From positions 1-56,853 of the forward strand of contig JAUMYP010000002.1 in the NCBI GenBank assembly GCA_030528565.1: a stretch of 56,853 bases of DNA, in the 5' to 3' direction. Source of the stretch: Pseudomonadota bacterium. Lineage in GTDB: Bacteria; Pseudomonadota; Gammaproteobacteria; Xanthomonadales; Xanthomonadaceae. Under the pieces are notes generated by a model. It was not told the origin of the DNA and did no database searches. It saw only the letters and a program-made list of their open reading frames with translations. Shown piece after piece: positions 22,799 through 32,757 of the stretch (the first letter of the stretch is position 1; each line of letters starts with the position of its first letter). A program made the position numbers and the translations under genes.

Positions 22799-25535
22799 AA
22801 TCCAGCTGTCCGTGGCAGTGCTTGTAGCGTTTGCCCGAGCCGCAGGGGCAGGGGTCGTTGCGTCCGACCTTGGGCAGTGCGGCCTGGCTGTTTTCAAAGT
22901 CGGTGGCGCCCAGCCGGTCGGCGGCTTCTTCGTCCGCGCCGTAGCCGCCCATGTCGGGATGGCGGAACTGCATGCGTTGCTGCGCCAGTTCTGCCAGACG
23001 GCGCTCCTCGGCTTCAATCGCCTCGATTTCTTCCTGGCTGCGCAGGCGCACCCGCGCCAGCATGCCGACCACTTCGCGCTTGACTGTCTCCAGCATGTCG
23101 CTGAACAGCTCGAAGGCTTCTTTCTTGTATTCCTGCTTGGGCTGCTTCTGCGCATAGCCGCGCAGGTGGATGCCCTGGCGCAGATAGTCCATGCGCGCCA
23201 GATGTTCTTTCCAGTTCTGGTCGAGCACACTGAGCATGAAATGCTTTTCCAGCATGCGCATGTTTTCGCTGCCCAGCTGGGTTTCTTTCTCGGCAAAGGC
23301 CGCTTCCACGCTGCGCTGTACTTCATCGGCCACGCCCTGGGCATCCCATTCCTCGCGCTCGGCATTGAGTTTGGCAAGCGGCAATTGCACGCCATATTGC
23401 GCCAGCAGTTCGGCTTCCAGGGCAGGCAAATCCCACTGCTCGTCAATGGAGCTGGGTGGCACGAAACGCTCCACAAGGTCAGCCACGACATCGCCACGGA
23501 TGCCATCGACCATGTCCTTGATGCTTTCGGCTTCCAGCAGCTCATCGCGCTGGCTGTAAATCACCTTGCGCTGGTCGTTGTTGACATCGTCGTAGTCCAG
23601 CAGGTTTTTACGAATGTCAAAGTTATGCGCTTCCACCTTGCGCTGGGCATTGGCAATCTGCTTGGTGACCAGGGGCGATTCGATGATGTCGTCTTCTTTC
23701 AGCCCCATGCGCGCCATCATCCGCTGCACCCATTCGGCGGCGAAGATACGCATCAGGTTGTCTTCCAGCGACAGGTAGAAGCGGCTGGAGCCGGGGTCGC
23801 CCTGACGGCCGGAACGGCCACGCAACTGGTTGTCGATGCGGCGGCTCTCGTGGCGCTCGGTGCCGATGATATGCAGGCCACCGGCGGCCTTGACCGCATC
23901 ATGGCGTTCCTGCCAGGCGGCCTTGCGCTCGGCACGGGTGGCCTCATCTACCGGAGCGCCGGTTTCGTCTTCCAACTGGGCAAGTTCGGCCTCCAGCGAG
24001 CCGCCCAGCACGATGTCGGTGCCGCGACCGGCCATATTGGTGGCGATGGTGACCGCGCCGGGGCGACCGGCCTGCGCCACGATATGCGCTTCGCGCTCAT
24101 GCTGCTTGGCGTTCAGCACCTCGTGGGCAATGCCGTCCTGATTGAGGTAATTGGACAGCAGCTCGGAAACTTCAATCGAGGTGGTGCCGACCAGCACCGG
24201 CTGCCCTTTCTGGTGGCATTCCTTGATGTCGCGCGCCACGGCACGGAACTTGCCCGCGCGGTTCAGGAATACCAGGTCCGCATGGTCTTTGCGAATCATC
24301 GGCCGGTGGGTCGGGATGACCACCACTTCCAGGCCGTAAATGCTCTGGAATTCGTAGGCTTCGGTATCGGCGGTGCCGGTCATGCCGCCGAGTTTCTTGT
24401 ACATGCGGAACAGGTTCTGGAAGGTCACCGAGGCCAGCGTCTGGTTCTCGCGCTGCACCGCGACGCGCTCCTTGGCCTCCACCGCCTGATGCAGGCCGTC
24501 CGACCAGCGGCGACCGGGCAGGGTACGGCCGGTGAACTCATCGACGATGACCACTTCGCCATCACGGACGATGTAATCAACATCACGCTGATACAGCGCA
24601 TGGGCGCGCATCGCCGCGTTCAGATGGTGCACTACGTGGATATTGTGGGCGGCATACAGCGAATCATCGCCGGTCAATACGCCGATTTCGCGCAGCAGGT
24701 TTTCAGCATGCTCCATGCCGGCTTCGGACAGGTGCACCTGCTTGCCCTTTTCGTCCACCCAGTAATCGCCTTCGGCTTTTTCATCAGCCTGGCGCACAAA
24801 GCGCGGCACAATCTGGTCAACCTTGAGATACAGCTCCGGGGTATCGTCGGTCGGGCCGGAGATAATCAGCGGCGTGCGCGCCTCGTCAATCAGAATCGAG
24901 TCCACCTCGTCGACGATGGCAAAGTTCAGCCCGCGCTGGAAGCGGTCGGCGGCAGACAGCGCCATATTGTCGCGCAGATAATCAAAGCCGAATTCGTTAT
25001 TGGTGCCATAGGTGATGTCGGCGCCATACGCCTGGTGCTTGTCGCCATGCGGCATACCCGGATAGACCACGCCCACCGACAGCCCCAACCAGTTGTACAG
25101 CTTGCCCATCAGCGCGGCATCGCGGCGCGCCAGATAGTCGTTGACCGTCACCACATGCACGCCCTTGCCTTCCAGCGCGTTCAGATACACCGGCAAGGTG
25201 CCGACCAGGGTTTTGCCTTCGCCGGTGCGCATTTCGGCAATCTTGCCCATATGCAGCACCATGCCGCCGACTAGCTGCACATCGTAATGGCGCATGCCAA
25301 GCACACGCACGCTGGCTTCACGGCACACGGCAAACGCCTCGGGCAGCAATTTGTCGAGCGACTCACCCGCGGCGATACGCTCGCGGAACTCCTGGGTCTT
25401 GGCTTTCAGCGCCTCGTCCGAAAGCGCCTGCATTTGCGGCTCCAGCGCGTTGACTTTGACGACAATCTTGTTGAGCTGGGTCAGAAGGCGGTCATTACGG
25501 CTGCCAAAAACACGGGTAAGCAGGCTGTTGAACAT
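22797..25535 (-). CDS. secA: preprotein translocase ATPase SecA
   Basis: 912-aa motor of the Sec pathway. Walker A is [18 protein letters not shown]-type Walker B is [21 protein letters not shown]; the second nucleotide-binding fold has [40 protein letters not shown] follows (given here in pieces). The helical scaffold and wing domains complete the body. The C-terminal zinc domain, [13 protein letters not shown], binds SecB, which is encoded elsewhere in this window (47732-48262). Full length and intact. It is monocistronic, divergent from dciA. Confidence 0.98.
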   Translation of the reverse strand: MFNSLLTRVFGSRNDRLLTQLNKIVVKVNALEPQMQALSDEALKAKTQEFRERIAAGESLDKLLPEAFAVCREASVRVLGMRHYDVQLVGGMVLHMGKIAEMRTGEGKTLVGTLPVYLNALEGKGVHVVTVNDYLARRDAALMGKLYNWLGLSVGVVYPGMPHGDKHQAYGADITYGTNNEFGFDYLRDNMALSAADRFQRGLNFAIVDEVDSILIDEARTPLIISGPTDDTPELYLKVDQIVPRFVRQADEKAEGDYWVDEKGKQVHLSEAGMEHAENLLREIGVLTGDDSLYAAHNIHVVHHLNAAMRAHALYQRDVDYIVRDGEVVIVDEFTGRTLPGRRWSDGLHQAVEAKERVAVQRENQTLASVTFQNLFRMYKKLGGMTGTADTEAYEFQSIYGLEVVVIPTHRPMIRKDHADLVFLNRAGKFRAVARDIKECHQKGQPVLVGTTSIEVSELLSNYLNQDGIAHEVLNAKQHEREAHIVAQAGRPGAVTIATNMAGRGTDIVLGGSLEAELAQLEDETGAPVDEATRAERKAAWQERHDAVKAAGGLHIIGTERHESRRIDNQLRGRSGRQGDPGSSRFYLSLEDNLMRIFAAEWVQRMMARMGLKEDDIIESPLVTKQIANAQRKVEAHNFDIRKNLLDYDDVNNDQRKVIYSQRDELLEAESIKDMVDGIRGDVVADLVERFVPPSSIDEQWDLPALEAELLAQYGVQLPLAKLNAEREEWDAQGVADEVQRSVEAAFAEKETQLGSENMRMLEKHFMLSVLDQNWKEHLARMDYLRQGIHLRGYAQKQPKQEYKKEAFELFSDMLETVKREVVGMLARVRLRSQEEIEAIEAEERRLAELAQQRMQFRHPDMGGYGADEEAADRLGATDFENSQAALPKVGRNDPCPCGSGKRYKHCHGQLD

Positions 25536-25680
25536 GCGGAATCATTTCTCTTGGCGCGCTTCATGCGCGGTCACGGATAAAGCCCGCGGCACAGCAAGCC
25601 CGCCGCAGGCAACGCGTCATTGTAGTGGAGGCGGCGCCACGATGTATCAAGGGGGCTGGCAAGCGCGTATGCTTGTCGCC

Positions 25681-26094
25681 ATGTCCAGCGCCCAATCCGC
25701 CCGCCCGCCAAGCGCGCCGCAGCTTGCCCTTGATGCCATGCTGACTGGCGATAATGCCCGCATCCTGCGCCATGCCATGTGGCTGGATGCCGCCAATCGC
25801 GCCTGGCGGGCACAGCTGCCTGCGGATTTGCGCGGCCATCTGCGCCTTGGCAATTTCAATCGTGACGATGGCAGCCTCTCTGCGCTGGCCGATAGCCCGG
25901 CATGGGCCGAGCGCGCCCGGCTGGCCACTGACCTGCTCATCAATGCGGCCCGCGCCAGCGGCCTGCCCGCCCGGCGCATCAGGGTTCGGGTCGCAAGACA
26001 TGCGCCGCCGCCCTTGCATGTGGCTGAAAAGCCCCCGACCGCTGCCAGCGTGACAGCGGTCAAAAACATCATGGCGATGTTGCAGCAGGAATAA
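25681..26094 (+). CDS. dciA: DUF721 protein, helicase-loader DciA
   Basis: 137-aa member of DUF721. In Pseudomonas the family member between lpxC and secA is DciA, the replicative-helicase operator that replaces DnaC (established for the family). Here the same neighbours are present. The domain core is visible as LPADLRGHLRLGNFNRDDGSLSAL (in part) and WAERARLATDLLINAARASGL...RIRVRVAR, typical of the KH-like DUF721 fold. The start at 25681 (M-S-S-A-Q) is preferred; in-frame ATGs at 25642 and 25669 are alternatives. It converges with lpxC, with 1 bp between the stops. Confidence 0.85.
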   Translation: MSSAQSARPPSAPQLALDAMLTGDNARILRHAMWLDAANRAWRAQLPADLRGHLRLGNFNRDDGSLSALADSPAWAERARLATDLLINAARASGLPARRIRVRVARHAPPPLHVAEKPPTAASVTAVKNIMAMLQQE

Positions 26095-26095
26095 T

Positions 26096-27019
26096 TCAGG
26101 CCAGCCCATTCAGGGCGGGCACTCCGGTATACCCCGGCGCCGCTTGCGCTTCGTCCCCGGCAAAGCTCACCAGCTCCCAGGCATCGGCCTCGGCCAGCAA
26201 TGTGCGCACCAGCTGGTTGTTGAGCGCATGGCCGGACTTGTAGCCCTCATAGGCGCCGATGATGGGATGCCCGGCCAGGTACAAATCGCCCACGGCATCA
26301 AGAATCTTGTGGCGGACGAACTCATCCGGATAGCGCAGGCCGTCTTCGTTCAGTACCCGGAATTCATCCAGCACGATGGCATTGTCCATCGAGCCGCCCA
26401 GCCCCAGATTGCGCTCGCGCATGTATTCCAGGTCGCGCATGAAGCCGAAGGTGCGCGCACGGCTGATTTCCTGGATGTAGTTTTCGGTACTGAAATCCAG
26501 CCGCGCACTGGATTGCGATACAGGAATGGCCGGGTGGTTGAACTCCACGGTGAAGTCCAGCCGGAAGCCGTCAAAGGGGCGGAAACGGGCAATCTTGTCG
26601 CCATCGCGCACTTCCATCTCGCGCTTGATGCGGATGAAACGCTTGGGCGCGTTCTGCTCAACTACACCGGCAGACTGCAACAGGAATACGAACGGCCCGG
26701 CCGAGCCGTCCATGATGGGCACTTCCGCTGCCGACAGCTCAATCCAGGCATTGTCCACACCCAGCCCGGCCAGCGCCGAAAGCAGGTGCTCCACGGTCTG
26801 CACCTTGGCAGGCCCGCAGGAAAGCCCGGTGCACAGCGTGGTTTCACTGACCAAATCACCGCGCGCCGGGATTTCCACCACCGGCTCCAAATCAACCCGG
26901 CGGAACACGATGCCGGTGTCCACCGGCGCCGGGCGCAGCGTCAAAAAGACTTTCTCGCCGCTATGCAGCCCCACACCGGTGGCACGGACGATGTTTTGCA
27001 ATGTGCGTTGGCGACTCAT
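26096..27019 (-). CDS. lpxC: UDP-3-O-acyl-N-acetylglucosamine deacetylase
   Basis: 307-aa zinc deacetylase, committed step of lipid A synthesis. Zinc ligands are His78 in TVEHLL and the His and Asp of [13 protein letters not shown]; the catalytic Glu77 and the general-acid His in KSGHALNN are present. The N-terminus [21 protein letters not shown] is canonical. In most gammaproteobacteria ftsZ lies directly upstream; here the upstream neighbour is gshA, so lpxC has left the division cluster. It stands as a single gene with its own leader (27020-27261). Confidence 0.97.
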   Translation of the reverse strand: MSRQRTLQNIVRATGVGLHSGEKVFLTLRPAPVDTGIVFRRVDLEPVVEIPARGDLVSETTLCTGLSCGPAKVQTVEHLLSALAGLGVDNAWIELSAAEVPIMDGSAGPFVFLLQSAGVVEQNAPKRFIRIKREMEVRDGDKIARFRPFDGFRLDFTVEFNHPAIPVSQSSARLDFSTENYIQEISRARTFGFMRDLEYMRERNLGLGGSMDNAIVLDEFRVLNEDGLRYPDEFVRHKILDAVGDLYLAGHPIIGAYEGYKSGHALNNQLVRTLLAEADAWELVSFAGDEAQAAPGYTGVPALNGLA

Positions 27020-27261
27020 GCAAACCTTGAATGAAAATTCGAGGCATTCAGATTAACACGCGGGGTACTGAACAAAGCTTCAAGAGCAGGGGTCAGAAAA
27101 AGCATACAGCCGTGGCAGAGCCAGAAACGAGAACAGGAAGTGAGCAATGAGGTCGTACGGCCTCGTTCTTCACTACTCTCACTCCGCCATGTCCTGCGCG
27201 CTGGCGGTTTTATCACGGGCACACATCACCTAACCCGCGAAACACCGAGCACGGCCAGCCA
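27020..27261. other. gene-free leader between gshA and lpxC
   Basis: 242 bp without a credible gene; ftsZ, normally next to lpxC, is absent. A 9-bp stem with a GTAC loop occurs at 27146-27167 (AATGAGGTC/GGCCTCGTT, three G-T pairs in one orientation). It has no T-run, so it may be part of the lpxC leader or a gshA trailer. No promoter is asserted. Confidence 0.35.
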
Positions 27262-28626
27262 TCAATACGCAAACTCGCGGAAGACGCGGTCAATCTGCCC
27301 GCCCCATTCGCCGTGATAGAGCGCCAGTTTGCGCTCGGCAGCGGTTTGTCCGGCTTCGGCCATTTCAATCAGGGTGGAGAGGAAAGCTGACTCATCCTGC
27401 CCCGAGGCATTGCGCATGGCGCGGCGTTGCAGCCCGGCGGCGGAAATTTTCAGCGCCTCGATAGCCAAATCCTGCACCTTGCCGCCACGGAATGGCAGGC
27501 CAAGCGCCTCTCTCGGCACACCATCGCGCAGCGCGTTGCGCTCCTCCAGGGTGAAATCCTTGACCAAATCCCAGGCGGCATCCAGCGCGCTATCGTCGTA
27601 CAACAGCCCCACCCAGAACGCGGGCAGGGCGCAGATACGCCCCCAGGGGCCGGAATCCGCCCCGCGCATTTCCAGATATTTCTTCAGCCGCACTTCCGGA
27701 AAGGCAGTGGTCATATGGTCGTTCCAGTCGCGCAGCGTCGGCAGCTCGCCGGGCAACTCGGCAAGCCGGCCTTGCAGAAAATCGCGGAAGGAGCGCCCGG
27801 CCAAATCCAGATACTGCCCCTGGCGGTAGCTGAAGTACATCGGCACATCCAGCAGATAATCCACATAACGCTCATAGCCAAAGCCGTCCTCGAACACGAA
27901 GTCCAGCATGCCGGTGCGGCCAGGGTCGGTATCGGTCCAGATATGCGAGCGATAGCTGAGATAGCCATTGGGTTTGCCATCGGTAAATGGCGAATCGGCA
28001 AACAGCGCGGTAGCCACCGGCTGCAAGGCCAGCGATACCCGGAATTTCTTCACCATGTCCGCCTCGCTGGCGTAATCCAGGTTCACCTGCACCGTGCAGG
28101 TGCGGGTCATCATGTCCAGCCCCAGCGTACCCACCTTGGGCATGTACTGGCGCATGATGCGATAGCGGCCCTTGGGCATCCACGGCATGTCCTCGCGCCG
28201 CCATTTGGGCTGGAAACCCATGCCGAGAAAGCCAAGCCCCAGCTCGTCCGCCACCTCGCGCACCTCGCGCAGATGCCCGCCCACTTCGCGGCAGGTTTGG
28301 TGGATGGACTCCAGCGGCGCGCCGGAAAGCTCCAGTTGCCCGGCAGGCTCCAGCGTCACCGAAGCGCCATCACGGCTCAGCGCAATCAAATGGCCGTCTT
28401 CTTCATAAGGCTGCCAGCCAAAGCGTTGCAGCCCGGTCAAAAGCGCACGGATACCGCGCTCGCCCTCGTATTCCGGCGGGCGCAGGTCATCCAGACGGAA
28501 ACCGAATTTTTCATGCTCGGTACCGATACGCCAGGCACTGCGCGGCTTTTCGCCCGAGGCGATGACTTCCAGCAACTGGCGGCGGTCAGTAATCAGCGTG
28601 TCGTTGGATGCAGAAGGGCCGGACAT
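27262..28626 (-). CDS. gshA: glutamate-cysteine ligase (plant/alphaproteobacterial type)
   Basis: 454-aa enzyme for the first step of glutathione synthesis. It belongs to the GCS2-type subgroup used by Xanthomonads, plants and alphaproteobacteria, not the E. coli GshA type: [13 protein letters not shown] near the N-terminus, [61 protein letters not shown] and [10 protein letters not shown]. All catalytic Glu/Arg positions in these blocks are retained. The start at 28626 gives M-S-G-P-S; no partner gene (gshB) adjoins. Confidence 0.95.
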   Translation of the reverse strand: MSGPSASNDTLITDRRQLLEVIASGEKPRSAWRIGTEHEKFGFRLDDLRPPEYEGERGIRALLTGLQRFGWQPYEEDGHLIALSRDGASVTLEPAGQLELSGAPLESIHQTCREVGGHLREVREVADELGLGFLGMGFQPKWRREDMPWMPKGRYRIMRQYMPKVGTLGLDMMTRTCTVQVNLDYASEADMVKKFRVSLALQPVATALFADSPFTDGKPNGYLSYRSHIWTDTDPGRTGMLDFVFEDGFGYERYVDYLLDVPMYFSYRQGQYLDLAGRSFRDFLQGRLAELPGELPTLRDWNDHMTTAFPEVRLKKYLEMRGADSGPWGRICALPAFWVGLLYDDSALDAAWDLVKDFTLEERNALRDGVPREALGLPFRGGKVQDLAIEALKISAAGLQRRAMRNASGQDESAFLSTLIEMAEAGQTAAERKLALYHGEWGGQIDRVFREFAY

Positions 28627-28812
28627 TAAAGGTCGCCTTGAATCAAAGGCGCACTATAGCGCTTATGCGCCTCAAACAACCTGCCCGTCGTTTAGCAACA
28701 GCTTATGTGCTGCGCGATAACGCCAGCGTCTCCAGGACACTGCTTCCAAACACCCCGGATACCTCCTCAAAAAGCATGCCCTCACGCTGAACAGGCTCAC
28801 AGACGGCAGTGG

Positions 28813-29637
28813 CTACTCATCAAGCCACCAGAATTCCGAGCCTCCGCACATCATCTCCTGGGCCACGACTTTAAGGTGAGACGTGCTTTCCTGTCCGGGC
28901 ATAAATTGCACGGACAAGACCTGTGTGTTCTGGCTGGCCTTGCGCACTGGCACAAAGGCCGGCCAGGTTTTCGATGTCCAGACAAACCGCCAGCCGGGAT
29001 TTTCCGGCGTGGCGCGGCCACGCTGCCGGATACGCAGATGTCCGGAATATTCATCTTCGCAGTGCGGGCTTGTTGCCTGGTCTTCTTCGGTAAAACAGGC
29101 GCGCATCATCCTTGAGCAGTGCAATGGCACGCCTGCATACAGCACGCGCTGCGGTGTCTGCCAGTCAAAGCGCACAAAATCTGCCACGGCATAATGGCCT
29201 CCGCCGCCGGGGTAAAACTCGCTCCAGTGTGATGTGGCAGCCCATGCCCAGCCATCTGCCAGGCGATACAGCACCGGCTTCAGTGCCCAGTACAGCTCCT
29301 CTGCCGGGGCCTGGCGCAGATGCGCTTGATACGCCCAATGGCGCGCCCCGGCAAAACTCTGCTGTTGCGATACCCAGACCTGCGGGCTGGCCACTGCCAA
29401 CAGGTAATAGCGCCAGCCGCTTTGCCCGCTGCCATCCTCATAGAGCCGCACATCGCTGCCCTGACATGATGGCCTGAGCCGCGCGCACAAGGCATCCAGC
29501 GCCGCCTGCTCCAGTTCAAGCCTTTGCAGCGGCAGCTCCAACTGCCTTGCCGCCAGCACCTGCGGCAAGCCCGCCCACAGGCACAGCAATACCCATGCAA
29601 ATGCCTGGTTGCTGCCGATGACACTGTTCTTGCGCAT
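28813..29637 (-). CDS. exported protein of unknown function next to the STM401x operon
   Basis: 274 aa. The start at 29637 (M-R-K-N-S) is set by GGAGG upstream; signal peptide FAWVLLCLWAGLPQVLAA, cleavage near residue 30. The mature protein is rich in Trp and Tyr with several Cys (ALCARLRPSCQG; PLHCSRMMRACF; SPHCEDEY), suggesting disulphides and a periplasmic or extracellular location. Motifs such as WSEFYPGGGGHYAV and LRIRQRGR are not attributable to a known family. It lies 89 bp after the STM4011-like gene on the same strand and might be the last gene of that operon. Confidence 0.75.
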   Translation of the reverse strand: MRKNSVIGSNQAFAWVLLCLWAGLPQVLAARQLELPLQRLELEQAALDALCARLRPSCQGSDVRLYEDGSGQSGWRYYLLAVASPQVWVSQQQSFAGARHWAYQAHLRQAPAEELYWALKPVLYRLADGWAWAATSHWSEFYPGGGGHYAVADFVRFDWQTPQRVLYAGVPLHCSRMMRACFTEEDQATSPHCEDEYSGHLRIRQRGRATPENPGWRFVWTSKTWPAFVPVRKASQNTQVLSVQFMPGQESTSHLKVVAQEMMCGGSEFWWLDE

Positions 29638-29726
29638 TGCCTGCCTCCGTCGTTTTGCCCTGCACCTGCCCAGATTACATGCCAGGGGCAAGCGGCATAC
29701 GCCCCATGCCCGGTACGGGCACGCAT

Positions 29727-30587
29727 TCAGCGTGCTGCATCGCTTATGCGCTCAAGTCGGCCTTCGCCATAGCGCGCGGCCAGTGGCAGGTCGGCGCGGT
29801 GCACATAGCCGATAAAGCAGTCGCAGCAGGCATTCGGACAAGGACGGGGCGCGCTATCCAGGCGCAGGCTGCCATCGTACAGATTGCCGATGGAGGCCGG
29901 CACGAAATGGCAGCGGCGCACATTGCCTGCGCCATCGACGCTGATGACTTCCTGCCCGGCATGGCAGGGCGCGCCGAGGCTCGGCGGCGGATTCAGGCTA
30001 TAGCCGAAATCGCTGTCGATGCGGCTTAACCACTGCACTTCATCGGCGCGGTAATAGCCCGCATCGCGCCCGTCGTAGGCGTTCAGCCAGATGGGCACCT
30101 GCTCCGGCAGCGCCGCACGCAGCGCCCGCAATGCCGCATAGTGCTCGGGCATGGCCACCATGCCGACGGAAAAGCGCAAGCCCCGCTGCAACAAGGCATC
30201 GCAGCGGCGCAGGAAGGCATGTAATGGCGCTTGCGAAGGATGCCAGGTACACCAGAGCGCAAAACTTGCCGGATTTACTTCATCCAGCCAGAGCACCGGA
30301 ATGCCCAGATGGGTCTGCGCCGCCACCCGGCGCAGATGGGCAAGCTGGCTCAGGCGCACCATCGCCTCGCGGTAATGTGGCTGCACCAGCGCCTCGCCCC
30401 AGGGGGTGAACAGCACCCGCAGCGGCCCCGGCCAGCGCGCGCACCAGTCCACGAAGCGGGCAAGTTCTGCGGCATCGCGGGCCAGCTCGGCGGCGCTGTT
30501 GTCGGTCTTGGCAAACGGGCAATAGCCGCAGTCATAGCTGCAACTGCTGAGGCTGCCGCGATACAGCACCGAAAGCGCGTGGCTCAT
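29727..30587 (-). CDS. STM4011-family radical SAM protein
   Basis: 286-aa radical SAM protein with the cluster motif C-S-Y-D-C-G-Y-C (CxxxCxxC) near the N-terminus, binding a 4Fe-4S cluster and S-adenosylmethionine. Further cysteines (GAPCHAGQEVISVDGAGNVRRC; CPNACCDCFIGYVH) resemble a SPASM-like region that may hold an extra cluster or substrate. It matches the NCBI family named for Salmonella STM4011, which has no known reaction. The start at 30587 overlaps the preceding stop by 4 bp (ATGA); in-frame starts further upstream lie inside that gene. Last of five overlapping genes. Confidence 0.85.
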   Translation of the reverse strand: MSHALSVLYRGSLSSCSYDCGYCPFAKTDNSAAELARDAAELARFVDWCARWPGPLRVLFTPWGEALVQPHYREAMVRLSQLAHLRRVAAQTHLGIPVLWLDEVNPASFALWCTWHPSQAPLHAFLRRCDALLQRGLRFSVGMVAMPEHYAALRALRAALPEQVPIWLNAYDGRDAGYYRADEVQWLSRIDSDFGYSLNPPPSLGAPCHAGQEVISVDGAGNVRRCHFVPASIGNLYDGSLRLDSAPRPCPNACCDCFIGYVHRADLPLAARYGEGRLERISDAAR

Positions 30588-31936
30588 CGCAGCTCGAACC
30601 CGTCCATCAGCTGCCGGACGGCAGGCGAGACCAGCCACGGGCCGATGACATCGGCATGCGCCATGCCCTCATCGCTCAGCACCAGGCGTGTGTCATCCAG
30701 TGTGGCAAGGCCAAGCTCGGGCAGCACGGCGAGCAGCGGCAGATGCTCAAGGCAGTCCGCGCCAAAACGGGCGCGGTAATCCGCCCGGTCAAGCCCCGGA
30801 AATATCAGCAGCGACTGAATCACATGACGGCGGCGGCGCTCGTCCTCGTCCAGCTCAAAGCCGTAATCGGCATAGGCGAAATCTTCTGCCGGGCGTTGCA
30901 GCCAGTGTTGCAGGATGCCGTGCACGCCCTTGCGCGCCACGGCGTATTCGCTGGAATAGTGCAGCTGCGCGGTATAGGAGCGCGCCCCGCAGCCCAGCCC
31001 CACCATGCCATCGCGCTGGCAGCTATAGGCAGGCGCATCCGGGTCGGGGGCGTGGGCGGCGCGGAACATGCGCATCGACACTTGCTGATAGCCCGCCGCC
31101 CGCAAAAGGTCGCGCCCGGCGCGATACATTTCCAGCCGTATGTCTTCCCTGGCTGCCGCATCCGCGCGGCGCTCGCTGATACGGCCAAGCCCGGTACGCG
31201 GGCGTACATATAGCGGATAGAGATAAATTTCCTCGGGCCGGTAGGCCAGTGCCGATTCAATCGAGGCCAGGAAGCTGGCCACGCTCTGCCCCTCGATGCC
31301 ATAGATAAGGTCAAGATTCAGCAGTGGAAAATCCGCCGCGCGAATCGCCTCGATTGCGGCATTCACCACCGCGTTCTGCTGCGGACGCACCAGACGCTTG
31401 ACTTCGCTGGCAGCAAAACTCTGCACGCCCATGCTGATGCGCTGGATACCGGCATCGGCCACCAACTGCATCTTCGCCGCATCCACGGTTTCGGGCGAAA
31501 CCTCCATGCCTGCGGGCATGGAGGCAATGTCCACGCCATCTTCATGCAGCATGGCAAACAGCCGCGCCAGCTCGTCATGATGCAGATAACTGGGCGTGCC
31601 GCCCCCCAGGGCAAAACGCACAAAACGGTGCTGTCCCAGGGCGGCGCGCACCTGCCGCCATTGCCTTTGCAATTGCGCCAAATACTGGCTGACCACATCG
31701 CCATTGGGGGTAGCCAGCGCAAACAGGTTGCAAAAGCCGCAGCGATACGAGCAGAACGGGATATGGATATACAAAAACAGCGCATCGCGCGGCTCAGATG
31801 CCCAGACCGTCTCCAGCCTTCTGGCAGGCTGCAAGGGACGGTAGGCGCTCTTGTGCGGATAGGCGTAGGAATACGACTGGTACGGCGGCTCGCGCAGCCG
31901 TGCGGCCAGTTCGGCGCGGGCCCGGGTCAGATTCAT
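30584..31936 (-). CDS. STM4012-family radical SAM protein (HemN-like)
   Basis: 450-aa radical SAM enzyme of the HemN/HemW branch: LYIHIPFCSYRCGFCNLF carries CxxxCxxC, followed by ALGGGTPSYL, VSPETVDAAKM and GVQSFAASEVKRLVRPQQ. The C-terminal domain is the STM4012-type rather than the HemN tail. Despite the likeness to coproporphyrinogen III dehydrogenase, operon context argues for a different substrate; the reaction is unknown. It overlaps both neighbours by 4 bp (ATGA at 31933-31936 and 30584-30587). Confidence 0.86.
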   Translation of the reverse strand: MNLTRARAELAARLREPPYQSYSYAYPHKSAYRPLQPARRLETVWASEPRDALFLYIHIPFCSYRCGFCNLFALATPNGDVVSQYLAQLQRQWRQVRAALGQHRFVRFALGGGTPSYLHHDELARLFAMLHEDGVDIASMPAGMEVSPETVDAAKMQLVADAGIQRISMGVQSFAASEVKRLVRPQQNAVVNAAIEAIRAADFPLLNLDLIYGIEGQSVASFLASIESALAYRPEEIYLYPLYVRPRTGLGRISERRADAAAREDIRLEMYRAGRDLLRAAGYQQVSMRMFRAAHAPDPDAPAYSCQRDGMVGLGCGARSYTAQLHYSSEYAVARKGVHGILQHWLQRPAEDFAYADYGFELDEDERRRRHVIQSLLIFPGLDRADYRARFGADCLEHLPLLAVLPELGLATLDDTRLVLSDEGMAHADVIGPWLVSPAVRQLMDGFELR

Positions 31937-32757
31937 GGCAGCAGGAAATGGCTATAGGGCACGGTCATCACCGTGGGATGCGGATGGCGATGGCCATGCC
32001 AGCCCTCCTCGCCATAGCTGGTGCCGTGGTCGGCGCAGAGGATGACCAGTGCCGGGCCGCGCTCTGCCTGTGCGGCAAACAGCGGCGCAAGCGCAGCATC
32101 GACATGGCAAAGCGCGGCGCAATGGCTTTCAAAACTGTCCTGCGCCGCACCGGGCAGATAGTGGCAATTGGGCTGGTGCAGGGCGGAGATATTGATGAAC
32201 AGAAACAGCTTGCGCCTGTCCTCATCACGCAGCAGGCGGCAGGCCAGCGCCACTTGCTGCTCGGCAGAATCCCGGGCGGTGACGCCGAATTCCGGCTGCC
32301 AGAAGGACTGCTCGAACATCCCCGGCAATACCCGCCCAAGCGCCGTGGCCGGATTGAAAAAGCCGACGCCGCCGATGCACAGGGTGCGATAACCGGCCTT
32401 GGCAAAGCCTTCGGGCAGATGCGCGGCGTCCTCAAACACCCAGGTATTTGCGTCGATGCTTTCGCTACCGGCAAAGGCCAGTGCAAACAACCGGGGATGC
32501 GGCCCCGGATACGCCGGGGTCGGCAGGAAGCCTGCAAAAAATGCCTGATGCGCAGCAAAGGTGAAACTCGCCGGGGTATGCCGCCGCTGCCAGCCACCGG
32601 CAGGCAGGTAGCGGCTCAATACCGGCAGGCGGCCTTCTTCAAAACACTGTTGCGCGGCATCAAAGCGCAGCGTATCGAGGGTGATAAACAGCACATCATG
32701 GCTGCCTGCCAGTGCGCACGCCTGGACGGGTACGGGAGTTGCGGGGTCGTTCTTCAT
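31933..32757 (-). CDS. STM4013-family alkaline phosphatase/sulfatase-superfamily hydrolase
   Basis: 274-aa putative metal-dependent hydrolase. Metal-site signatures: FITLDTLRFDAAQ at the N-terminus, an S/T-rich segment TPASFTFAAHQAFFAGFLP that should hold the nucleophile, LCADHGTSYGEEGWHGHRHPHP (in parts) and TVPYSHFLLP. No signal peptide, so cytoplasmic. Family annotation is 'STM4013/SEN3800 family hydrolase'; the substrate is unknown. It overlaps STM4014 by 4 bp and STM4012 by 4 bp, evidence for coupled translation. Confidence 0.85.
   Translation of the reverse strand: MKNDPATPVPVQACALAGSHDVLFITLDTLRFDAAQQCFEEGRLPVLSRYLPAGGWQRRHTPASFTFAAHQAFFAGFLPTPAYPGPHPRLFALAFAGSESIDANTWVFEDAAHLPEGFAKAGYRTLCIGGVGFFNPATALGRVLPGMFEQSFWQPEFGVTARDSAEQQVALACRLLRDEDRRKLFLFINISALHQPNCHYLPGAAQDSFESHCAALCHVDAALAPLFAAQAERGPALVILCADHGTSYGEEGWHGHRHPHPTVMTVPYSHFLLP

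Noticed and set aside
22812-25274. 820-codon open frame on the plus strand opposite secA
   Set aside because: It is exactly antisense to an intact, highly conserved secA and has His/Gly/Val-rich text without domains; typical of GC-rich third-position bias.
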